This document shows, in pieces, positions 1 through 5,586 of a stretch of 6,453 bases of DNA (position 1 is the first letter of the stretch; the number at the start of each line of letters is the position of its first letter). The notes beneath the pieces are model-generated. The model ran no database searches. It saw nothing but the letters and a program-made list of their open reading frames with translations, and was not told the DNA's origin. Where the stretch lies: contig JAJRPU010000017.1 in the NCBI GenBank assembly GCA_024280615.1, positions 1 through 6,453 of the forward strand. Direction: 5' to 3'. The position numbers and the translations under genes are program-made. The DNA comes from Bacteroidota bacterium. GTDB taxonomy: Bacteria > Bacteroidota > Bacteroidia > JAADEI01.

Positions 1-657
1 GTTAAAAGAAAATGCAAGCATGTTGTTCTGCGATACGCCCGAGCATTGCACAAAGCAGGAATACCATTTCTTAACCGGGGATTAGAACTTCATTTGCCGT
101 CTGAGATGAGCGTTTCTGATTTGCCTGATAAATACTGGGTTTTGGTTGTTGGATCTGCACACCGAACAAAACAAATTCCTGAAGACAAAGCAGCGTATTT
201 GTTAGATAAGATTGGAGGAGTGCCTGTACTACTAGGAGGAAAAAAAGAAGAAGATAGTGCACGGGAAATATTGAAACGCCTTAAAAATAAAGAAGTAAGG
301 TCATTGGTTGGAGAATTATCTCTGCTGGAAAGTGCTTATGTAATCAAAAATGCCCGATTTATAGTTACGCCCGACACTGGAATGATGCATATTGCCTCTG
401 CATTCAGAAAACCTATGATTGTGATTTGGGGCAACACTGTTCCTGAATTTGGTATGGGTCCCTACGTTCCAAATAAGCAAGTGCCAATTTTCCAATTTGA
501 AGTCAAGGGTTTGGAGTGCAGACCATGTCATAAACACGGACGAACGAAATGCCCAAAAGGTCACTGGAACTGTATGTATAAACACAACTGGGATTTGATT
601 GCAGAGACTGGACGACAGCTATGGTCTTCTGAAGTTATTAATCCTGAAGGTCCTTAG
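1..657 (+). CDS. Glycosyltransferase family 9 (heptosyltransferase-like), 5'-partial
   Basis: The frame is open from the first base, so this is the C-terminal 218 residues of a larger protein (family members are usually about 340-360 residues). Family 9 enzymes transfer heptose or a related sugar from a nucleotide-sugar onto the lipopolysaccharide core at the inner face of the cytoplasmic membrane. What is visible is the C-terminal Rossmann-like GT-B half: a beta strand and loop VVGSAHRTKQIP (residues 49-60), a second strand with PVLLGG (75-80), and the nucleotide-sugar site region VTPDTGMMHIA (122-132) with the D-x-G-x-x-H pattern typical of the family. After it comes a Cys/His cluster (C173, C176, H177, H179, C184, H188, C191). 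Acceptor and donor cannot be deduced. A TTG at base 46 is not a likely start because residues before it continue the fold. The stop lies inside the end of the convergent deoC gene. Confidence 0.85.
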   Translation, partial: VKRKCKHVVLRYARALHKAGIPFLNRGLELHLPSEMSVSDLPDKYWVLVVGSAHRTKQIPEDKAAYLLDKIGGVPVLLGGKKEEDSAREILKRLKNKEVRSLVGELSLLESAYVIKNARFIVTPDTGMMHIASAFRKPMIVIWGNTVPEFGMGPYVPNKQVPIFQFEVKGLECRPCHKHGRTKCPKGHWNCMYKHNWDLIAETGRQLWSSEVINPEGP

Positions 658-1426
658 CCACTTCTATAATATTATCAATCAATTTACTGGCACCTATTCT
701 AATGTAAGCAGATTTTGTAGCCCACGGAATAATTTTTGTTATTGCGGAGACCAATTCCCAAGCCTGTGCAACGGTTCTTATACCACCTGACACTTTAACG
801 CCCTTCTTCTCACCAGTGTTTTCATAATAGTTTCTAATCGCATGAGCGAAGATAGTGGCGTGATGGACTGTGGCACCCTGTCCGTGCTTCCCTGTGTTGG
901 TTTTCAAAAAGGTAATACCGTGTTCAAGAGATGCATATGCCGCAAATGCTAAAAGTGAGTTGTTATCCCACAAGGAAGTTTCAAAAATCAGTTTTACTGG
1001 CTTTCCAGAGGATGCCGATACAACACTGTCAATGTCCTGCAAAAATTCCGTTAGATTTTCTTTTTGAATGTTGCCAAGGTATGCAACAAAGTCAATTTCA
1101 TCAACACCTATGTCAACTAAGACCTTAGTGGCTAATTCTTTTTGTTTAGGCAGGTCCATGCCATCGGGGAAACTAACCACTGAAGCAACGGGCAAATCAA
1201 ACAGTTCTTTTGCCTGAGGAACAAGATATGGATAAACACATATGGCATAAGGCGAGGGCAAGCCCAAACTATTAAGTGTTTCTATCTTAGATTTCATAGT
1301 CAAGAGGCTATCCCTGTTGTCAGTGGGGTTGAGAGTTGTAAAATCAATAATAGAAGTTATGAATTTTAGTTTTTCCCATTTCTCTTCCTTGGAGAGGGAA
1401 TCCCATTTGAGGGAACCATTGCTCAT
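638..1426 (-). CDS. deoC: Deoxyribose-phosphate aldolase
   Basis: A 262-residue class I aldolase, close to the E. coli DeoC length of 259. It cleaves 2-deoxy-D-ribose 5-phosphate to acetaldehyde and D-glyceraldehyde 3-phosphate in the cytoplasm, the last step of deoxynucleoside catabolism. Visible motifs: DFTTLNPTD (28-36), matching the N-terminal active-site strand of E. coli DeoC; DEIDFVAYLG (109-118) with D112 in the place of E. coli Asp102; FLKTNTGK (173-180) with K175 as the Schiff-base lysine; and KVSGGIR (211-217) with K211 as the second catalytic lysine. All key residues are present, so it should be active. The ATG start is preceded by AGGAAG that abuts the start codon, too close for a standard ribosome site; no other in-frame ATG occurs before residue 44. 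It lies downstream of the stress-protein gene on the same strand, with an opposite-strand tRNA in the 128-bp gap, so co-transcription is possible but not shown. Its tail overlaps the glycosyltransferase gene by 20 bp. Confidence 0.96.
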   Translation of the reverse strand: MSNGSLKWDSLSKEEKWEKLKFITSIIDFTTLNPTDNRDSLLTMKSKIETLNSLGLPSPYAICVYPYLVPQAKELFDLPVASVVSFPDGMDLPKQKELATKVLVDIGVDEIDFVAYLGNIQKENLTEFLQDIDSVVSASSGKPVKLIFETSLWDNNSLLAFAAYASLEHGITFLKTNTGKHGQGATVHHATIFAHAIRNYYENTGEKKGVKVSGGIRTVAQAWELVSAITKIIPWATKSAYIRIGASKLIDNIIEVAKDLQD

Positions 1427-1457
1427 CTTCCTTTTGTTTATTTGGTTTGGACAAGCG

Positions 1458-1530
1458 GGGCCCGTAGCTCAGCGGTTAGAGCGGTGGACTCATAATCCAT
1501 CGGTCCCAGGTTCGATCCCTGGCGGGCCCA
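1458..1530 (+). tRNA. tRNA, anticodon CAT (Ile2 or elongator Met)
   Basis: A complete 73-nt cloverleaf can be folded by eye. The acceptor stem GGGCCCG (1458-1464) pairs with CGGGCCC (1523-1529) over seven G-C pairs, followed by discriminator A1530. The D arm is GCTC/GAGC (1467-1470, 1479-1482) around AGCGGTTA. The anticodon stem GTGGA/TCCAT (1484-1488, 1496-1500) encloses CTCATAA with anticodon CAT at 1491-1493. The T arm is CCAGG/CCTGG around TTCGATC. CCA is not encoded (bases after A1530 are CAA) and must be added after transcription. It is not the initiator: pair 1-72 is a normal G-C and the anticodon stem lacks the three G-C pairs next to the loop. Pairs C4-G69 and C5-G68, as in E. coli tRNA-Ile2, favour the lysidine-modified isoleucine tRNA, but elongator Met is not excluded. 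A weak promoter-like pair, TTTG at 1406-1409 and TCCTTTTG at 1429-1436 (19-nt spacer), lies upstream inside and beside the start of deoC. Confidence 0.96.
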
Positions 1531-1554
1531 CAAAGTTGCCACTACTCCGCGCTT

Positions 1555-2442
1555 TTATTCTGGTTTAACAGGTTTAACGCTCATCACGGGCACAGTAGCG
1601 TTTTCAATTACAGACCTAGCAGTAGAACCAATGATCATTTCATTCCATTTCCTTTCTTGACGAACCATTATTACAATTAGGTCTGCGTCAACACTATCTG
1701 CATATTCAACAACAGATTTAGATACTTTGTCGTGGCGGAGCATGTGGGTAACCACTGGAATGCCTTCTTTCTTTATTTCTTCTGCTACACGGTCCAGTAA
1801 CCATTTTAGCCTTGAAATGTCGTGCAAGTACTCATCCCAGAGGGAAGATACGGAGATGGCGTGAATGGTAGCGTCAAATAGTTTCGCCAGTTGAATAGCT
1901 ATGCCAACTTTTTGAGTGGTTTCCTTGGTAACGTCAAGGGGAAGAACTATCTTTTTGATTTGGAGAGGTTCTTTCTTTTTTGAAAGAGTTATAACTGGAC
2001 AGGGGGCTGTGCGAACAACCCTGTATGCGTTGCTTCCCAAAACATATCTGCCCGGGTCTTCAACGAAAGAAACCGAGGCACCCTTAGTTCCCATAACCAC
2101 TAGTCCAATACCTTTGTCAATAACCGTTTGCTCAATTGCTTTATATATTTTTCCATCTGCAATTATTACCTCATTGTCTATGCCATAGGGTTTTAGATAT
2201 TGTTCAGCAACCTCAACAAGTTTCTTCTCAATTCCTTCCTTTACAACTTTTTTTATGTCAATTTCAATGGGTAAGTCAATGGCAACATTGTATTCATAAG
2301 TTTCAATAACGTGGATAAGGTAGACTTTTGATTTTGCCTTTTCAGCGAAGAGACGGGCGAATTCCAGAGCTGCAAGAGAAAACTCAGAGAAATCAATGGG
2401 GACCAAGATGGATGACAGGTCAAGATTTGACACTCTATTCAT
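1555..2442 (-). CDS. Universal stress protein, tandem UspA domains
   Basis: A 295-residue protein made of two UspA alpha/beta domains (about 10-154 and 162-291). No signal peptide or membrane segment is seen, so it is probably cytoplasmic. Domain 1 opens with ILVPIDFSE (D17 in the usual adenine-contact position) and carries VMGTKG (116-121) and GSNA (136-139), the elements of the G-2x-G-9x-G-S/T nucleotide-binding loop, but with 14 rather than about 9 residues between them. Domain 2 opens with IVLPLDVTKE (D170) and keeps GST (272-274), but the first part of the loop is VRQE (260-263) without the glycines. ATP binding is therefore plausible for domain 1 and doubtful for domain 2. Such proteins act in stress or starvation responses; a specific function cannot be read from sequence. 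The ATG at 2442 lies 31 bp from the start of the divergent nucleoside phosphorylase, with no clear Shine-Dalgarno sequence. The plus-strand tRNA follows 24 bp beyond its stop. Confidence 0.92.
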   Translation of the reverse strand: MNRVSNLDLSSILVPIDFSEFSLAALEFARLFAEKAKSKVYLIHVIETYEYNVAIDLPIEIDIKKVVKEGIEKKLVEVAEQYLKPYGIDNEVIIADGKIYKAIEQTVIDKGIGLVVMGTKGASVSFVEDPGRYVLGSNAYRVVRTAPCPVITLSKKKEPLQIKKIVLPLDVTKETTQKVGIAIQLAKLFDATIHAISVSSLWDEYLHDISRLKWLLDRVAEEIKKEGIPVVTHMLRHDKVSKSVVEYADSVDADLIVIMVRQERKWNEMIIGSTARSVIENATVPVMSVKPVKPE

Positions 2443-2456
2443 TGTTCCTAATTTTA
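2426..2456 (+). promoter_or_regulatory. Candidate Bacteroidota-type promoter for the nucleoside phosphorylase
   Basis: TTTG at 2426-2429 and TAATTTTA at 2449-2456 are separated by 19 nt. This resembles the Bacteroidota housekeeping consensus (TTTG near -33, TAnnTTTG near -7) with one mismatch at the last base of the -7 box. It would start transcription near 2463, about 11 nt before the ATG. The -33 element lies inside the 5' end of the divergent stress-protein gene. Confidence 0.4.
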
Positions 2457-2467
2457 TTCCAAAATTA
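2449..2467. repeat. Perfect inverted repeat in the divergent intergenic region
   Basis: TAATTTT (2449-2455) and AAAATTA (2461-2467) form a perfect 7-bp inverted repeat with a 5-nt centre, ATTCC, placed almost centrally in the 31 bp between the divergently oriented stress-protein and phosphorylase starts. The arms overlap the candidate -7 promoter boxes on each strand. It may be an operator or simply the result of two back-to-back AT-rich promoters. It has no G-C pair in the stem, so it is not a terminator. Confidence 0.6.
2460..2467 (-). promoter_or_regulatory. Candidate -7 box for the universal stress protein gene
   Basis: Read on the minus strand, 2467 to 2460 is TAATTTTG, an exact match to TAnnTTTG, 17 nt before the ATG. 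No convincing TTTG or TTG stands at the expected distance upstream (around 2487-2490), so only half of a promoter is visible. It shares its sequence with the right arm of the inverted repeat and overlaps the expected start point of the opposite promoter. Confidence 0.3.
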
Positions 2468-2473
2468 AGTAAA

Positions 2474-3340
2474 ATGAAACTTGCAGAATCTGAACTTATC
2501 TTTAATGAGCAGGGAAGAATTTATCATTTGAATGTTTCTGGAGATGATATAGCAGACATTGTAGTACTTGTTGGAGACCCCGGAAGAGTAGATAAGTTTG
2601 TAAAGCACTTTGATAGAGTTGAGGTTGAAAGAAGAAAAAGGGAGTTCAGAACAGTAACGGGAACAATTGGAAAAAAACGAATAACAGTCATTGGAACGGG
2701 AATAGGTACAGATAACATTGACATTGTTATGAATGAGTTGGACGTCGCCGTAAATTATGATACGGAAACTCAAACATGGAAACAGAATAGGCGAAAACTA
2801 ACAGTTATCAGGGCTGGCACAACAGGGGCATTACGGAATGAGATTGGAGCTGGAGACCTTGTTGTGAGCAGTTGGGCAGCAGGGTTTGACAATCTGGCAC
2901 TATATTATAACTGGGAACCCACACCTGAAGAAAGGGCTCTGAAAACAGCGTTTCAATCTTTCGCTCCTTATGTCCCCACACCTTATTTTATTAAAGCTGA
3001 TGAGAAACTAGTTAGAAAACTAAAAGGAGAAGGGGTATTTGTGGGCATAACAGCTACTGCCCCAGGGTTTTATGGACCTCAAGGCAGACAGGCTTTCGCA
3101 CCAATTCGTCATCCTTTGCTTCCTGAAGTGTTACACAAGTTTGAATATCACGGATTGAGATTTACGAATTTTGAAATGGAGACTTCTGCTTTGTTGTTGC
3201 TGGCACGATTAATGGGTTGGCAGGCTACCACTATCTGTGTAGCATTGGCAGGGCGCCTCGCTGGAACATTTACAAAAGATTATGATGCTACTATAGAAAA
3301 GCTTGTTAGATACACTATTGAGGCAATTGTGCGTTTGTAA
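2474..3340 (+). CDS. Nucleoside phosphorylase, uridine-phosphorylase-like
   Basis: A 288-residue member of the PNP/UDP phosphorylase family (hexameric NP-I fold), cytoplasmic, which splits a nucleoside with phosphate into free base and pentose-1-phosphate. Visible motifs: VGDPGRV (33-39) for phosphate; GTGIGTDN (74-81); RAGTTGAL (113-120), like the E. coli Udp R91-T94 segment; GFYGPQGRQ (198-206), whose F199, Q203 and R205 match the uracil-binding F162, Q166 and R168 of Udp; and FEMET (233-237), matching the ribose-contacting Glu-Met-Glu. The Asp typical of purine-specific enzymes is not evident in the later CVALAGRLAG segment. This favours uridine, possibly also thymidine or deoxyuridine, as substrate. 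The start was set at ATG 2474, giving the N-terminus MKLAESELIFN; an in-frame ATG at 2396 would add 26 residues that overlap the divergent stress-protein gene and match no family feature. No Shine-Dalgarno sequence is seen. DeoC, nearby but on the other strand, acts further down the same salvage route. Confidence 0.93.
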   Translation: MKLAESELIFNEQGRIYHLNVSGDDIADIVVLVGDPGRVDKFVKHFDRVEVERRKREFRTVTGTIGKKRITVIGTGIGTDNIDIVMNELDVAVNYDTETQTWKQNRRKLTVIRAGTTGALRNEIGAGDLVVSSWAAGFDNLALYYNWEPTPEERALKTAFQSFAPYVPTPYFIKADEKLVRKLKGEGVFVGITATAPGFYGPQGRQAFAPIRHPLLPEVLHKFEYHGLRFTNFEMETSALLLLARLMGWQATTICVALAGRLAGTFTKDYDATIEKLVRYTIEAIVRL

Positions 3341-3365
3341 AAAAATGTTTTTGTAAATTTGTAAA
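3334..3365 (+). promoter_or_regulatory. Candidate ssb operon promoter with three TTTGTAAA copies
   Basis: TAAATTTG at 3354-3361 matches TAnnTTTG exactly, 26 nt before the ssb ATG, which would give a short leader of about 20 nt. A TTTG lies upstream at 3334-3337 with a 16-nt spacer, shorter than the usual 19 or so. The segment also contains three exact copies of TTTGTAAA, at 3334-3341, 3350-3357 and 3358-3365, the last two in tandem. The first copy overlaps the phosphorylase stop codon. A second, poorer option is TTTG 3350-3353 with TAAAATTG 3374-3381, which would place the start point at or next to the ATG. Confidence 0.45.
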
Positions 3366-3387
3366 GTAAATCATAAAATTGACCGGC

Positions 3388-3858
3388 ATGTATAATAAAG
3401 TTATTTTAATGGGTAGGGTAGGAATTGACCCAGAAGTCATAGATGTTAATGGTAAAAAGAAGGTTCGTATTAGACTTGCTACTAACAACGTTCAGTATAA
3501 TCCTCAGGAGAATAGATTTGAAACAGTTTCCACTGATTGGCACACGATTGTATTTTGGGGGGACCGAGCGGAGCGAGTATCTCAAACAGTTAGAAAAGGG
3601 GACCTCATCCTTGTGGAAGGACAGCTAAGGACTAGGGAATGGGAAGGACAAGACGGACAAAAAAGATATGCAGTGGAAGTTGTTGTTGATACATATAGGA
3701 AAGTAGCCCCAGCCAAGGGAACCGGACAGTCAGAAACACAAGAAAACATTGCTGCACCGGCATTTGAAGATGATACGCCAATAGACCCGGCACTGGGGAA
3801 CTATACGTCTATTAATGAATTACCTGAGGGTGACACAAAAGATGATTTGCCCTTCTAA
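3388..3858 (+). CDS. ssb: Single-stranded DNA-binding protein
   Basis: A 156-residue bacterial SSB. It coats single-stranded DNA during replication, repair and recombination and recruits partner proteins through its C-terminal tip. The OB fold covers about residues 1-105: MYNKVILMGRVGIDPE at the N-terminus, STDWHTIVFWGDRAE (49-63) with W51 in the place of E. coli W54, and KGDLILVEGQLRTREW (70-85) with W85 in the place of W88; these aromatic residues stack on DNA bases. A linker rich in acidic and polar residues (106-150) follows, then the conserved acidic tip DDLPF (152-156). The start was set at ATG 3388, where the conserved N-terminus begins; the TTG at 3379 would add only three unconserved residues. 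No Shine-Dalgarno sequence is evident. The gldE-like gene follows 26 bp later, a pairing typical of Bacteroidota, so ssb probably heads an operon with gldE and folB. Confidence 0.97.
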   Translation: MYNKVILMGRVGIDPEVIDVNGKKKVRIRLATNNVQYNPQENRFETVSTDWHTIVFWGDRAERVSQTVRKGDLILVEGQLRTREWEGQDGQKRYAVEVVVDTYRKVAPAKGTGQSETQENIAAPAFEDDTPIDPALGNYTSINELPEGDTKDDLPF

Positions 3859-3884
3859 GTTTACTGGTGGTTTTCAAAACATAA

Positions 3885-5207
3885 TTGCTGGACCAAGTGG
3901 ATGGAGGTGGTAGTATAGGGTTCTACGTTCTGGGAATCTTAGTTCTGCTTGTTTTGTCTTCGTTGTTCTCTGGGGGAGAGGTAGCCATATTCTCCTTAAG
4001 TCCTGCTAAATGGAAAAAGCTTATCTTAAAGTCGTCAATGGCGAAAACTCTATATCAGTTAAGAGACAAATATCCTCAAAAGCTGTTAGCAACTCTATTG
4101 ATAGGTAATAATATGGTGAACATAGCTCTTGTATTGTTATTTTTTAGATTATGGGAATCTCTTGAATTACCTATGATATACACGTCTGTACTGGAAGTTG
4201 CAGGCACCACTATTGTGATTTTGATTTTCGGGGAGATTGTGCCCAAGGCTACCTCTTATCGGTTCGCAGAACGCGTTATTATGTTGGCTGCCCCTTTTAT
4301 TTTAACTTCTTGGTTGTTGTTAAAGCCATTTGTATGGGGACTGGTCTCTTTGTTTACCTGGCTAGACAGGTTTATGAAGGAGCCTCCTACGCCTACAGTG
4401 GAAATAGAACAATTAATAGAGCACGTACTGCACAAAAACCTTTCTCAGCAGGAAATTAAAATAATAAAGGCTTTATTACGATTTGAGAAAAAAATTGTTA
4501 GGACCGTTATGAGGGATCGCACGGAAATGGTTGCTATTCCTGCCTCTGCTGCTGTTGATGAAGTGTTTGATATAATTAAAAAGCATCGCTTTTCCAGATA
4601 TCCTGTTTATAGAAATTCAAAAGATGACATAATGGGCATCCTAATTGCGAGGGATTTTATTATTGATGTTCTTTTAGATAGCAATGGATATAATAACGGA
4701 GGTGGTAGGTGGCATCACTTAGTCAAAGATGCTTTTTTTGTTCCAGAGACCACACCATTGCCAAGGCTTTTAGAGATGTTTAGAAACACACGACAACAAA
4801 TGGCTATTGTTGTAGATGAATATGGAGGCACTTCCGGATTGGTTACTTTAGAAGACGTCCTAGAAGAGATTGTAGGTGAGATTGTAGATGAATATGACCG
4901 TGAGGAACCAGAGATAACCCAACGTGAAGATGGGAAGTGGGAGGTTAAAGGCACCTTGTCACTTAAATATCTGGCTCAGGAACTTGGATTGCCTCCTGAT
5001 TATTTTGACGAGCTTGAAGGCATTGAGACAGTTGCAGGATTAATTCTTAGTAGATGTGGCTCTCTTCCTGAGAATGAGCAGCAAATACAATACAAGGACC
5101 TTGTTTTTACTATTAAAACCAAGACAAGAAGAAGGATTCAGAAGGTAATAGTTGAATTGGCTACACAGGATTTAGAAAAGGAAACTTTAGATGAAAAAAG
5201 TGATTAA
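3885..5207 (+). CDS. gldE: GldE-like CNNM/CorC-family membrane protein with CBS pair
   Basis: Up to 440 residues in the order DUF21/CNNM membrane domain (about 11-165), CBS pair (about 203-335) and CorC/HlyC transporter-associated domain (about 345-430). Membrane segments are visible near 11-29, 68-88, 100-118 and 130-160. Residues linked to magnesium transport in CNNM/CorC proteins are present: S29 in FSGGEVA, GNNMVN (74-79) and GEIVPK (116-121). The second CBS motif carries VVDEYGGTSGLVTLEDVLEE (309-328), the hallmark of this family. In flavobacteria the ssb neighbour of this type is GldE, needed with GldD for gliding; in non-gliding relatives it probably acts as a magnesium/ion exporter-type or regulatory protein, so motility is not implied. 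A stop codon at 3882-3884 fixes the upstream limit and no in-frame ATG occurs before about 4038, deep in the membrane domain, so the start must be TTG 3885 or GTG 3897 (or similar). folB starts 17 bp inside its 3' end. Confidence 0.88.
   Translation: MLDQVDGGGSIGFYVLGILVLLVLSSLFSGGEVAIFSLSPAKWKKLILKSSMAKTLYQLRDKYPQKLLATLLIGNNMVNIALVLLFFRLWESLELPMIYTSVLEVAGTTIVILIFGEIVPKATSYRFAERVIMLAAPFILTSWLLLKPFVWGLVSLFTWLDRFMKEPPTPTVEIEQLIEHVLHKNLSQQEIKIIKALLRFEKKIVRTVMRDRTEMVAIPASAAVDEVFDIIKKHRFSRYPVYRNSKDDIMGILIARDFIIDVLLDSNGYNNGGGRWHHLVKDAFFVPETTPLPRLLEMFRNTRQQMAIVVDEYGGTSGLVTLEDVLEEIVGEIVDEYDREEPEITQREDGKWEVKGTLSLKYLAQELGLPPDYFDELEGIETVAGLILSRCGSLPENEQQIQYKDLVFTIKTKTRRRIQKVIVELATQDLEKETLDEKSD
5178..5182 (+). 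promoter_or_regulatory. Shine-Dalgarno-like site for folB
   Basis: AAGGA within AAAAGGAAA lies 8 nt before the folB ATG and inside the gldE coding region. It is the only well spaced Shine-Dalgarno-like sequence seen in this window and supports ATG 5191 as the folB start and translation coupled to gldE. Confidence 0.5.
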
Positions 5208-5586
5208 CGGAGTTATAGAAGTTTCTGGATTGAGATATTTTGTGCCTATTGGCTACTATACACATGAGCATTCCTTCCCAGTAGAAGTTGAAATTGGCTT
5301 TAAGATATTTGTAAATTATCCAGAAGAACATAGGATAAATGACTTGGAAGATACAGTGAGCTATGAACCTTTTATAGATGTTATAACTCAAGTGTTGAGG
5401 GAACCTAAACCATTAATAGAACAGATTGCATTTGCTATTAAAGATGAGTTTAGTAACATAGTGAAAGATAGGAAATTCAAAATTGGAATAAAAGCCTTTG
5501 AAATTACTGTTGAAAAGAAAGAGATATTAATTCCAAGTCCTGCTATAGCACCTAAAGCTAAAGTAACTATTAGATGGGAAGTGTAA
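5191..5586 (+). CDS. folB: Dihydroneopterin aldolase
   Basis: A 131-residue FolB-family protein, slightly longer than the usual 115-125. It converts 7,8-dihydroneopterin to 6-hydroxymethyl-7,8-dihydropterin and glycolaldehyde in folate synthesis, in the cytoplasm, probably as an octamer with the tunnelling fold. Visible features: VSGLRYFVPIGYYTHEH (11-27), the family N-terminal strand and loop with E26 near the position of the pterin-site Glu22 of S. aureus FolB; DTVSYEPF (54-61) with Y58 matching the catalytic tyrosine; PLIEQIA (74-80) with E77 matching the pterin-anchoring Glu74; and ITVEKKEILIP (105-115) with K109 or K110 as the catalytic lysine. The usual G-Y/F-H-G is G-Y-Y-T here, and the family is divergent, so activity is likely rather than certain. 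The start codon lies 17 bp before the end of gldE, indicating the same transcript and coupled translation. recA converges from the other side, 41 bp beyond the stop. Confidence 0.88.
   Translation: MKKVINGVIEVSGLRYFVPIGYYTHEHSFPVEVEIGFKIFVNYPEEHRINDLEDTVSYEPFIDVITQVLREPKPLIEQIAFAIKDEFSNIVKDRKFKIGIKAFEITVEKKEILIPSPAIAPKAKVTIRWEV

Noticed and set aside
1317..1568. 83-codon open frame on the plus strand covering the tRNA.
   Set aside because: It runs antisense to the start of deoC and through the tRNA; its sequence is a translation of the tRNA and has no family resemblance.
2396..2473. Upstream in-frame ATG that would lengthen the nucleoside phosphorylase by 26 residues.
   Set aside because: It would overlap the divergent stress-protein gene by 47 bp, and the family N-terminus fits the ATG at 2474.
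3338..3353. Terminator-like AAAAA/TTTTT pairing after the nucleoside phosphorylase.
   Set aside because: The stem is all A-T with a tiny loop; it is better explained as AT-rich promoter sequence for ssb.
4715..4954. Minus-strand open frame of 79 codons inside the gldE-like gene.
   Set aside because: Ser/Thr-rich low-complexity product, a shadow of the well conserved CBS and CorC coding region.
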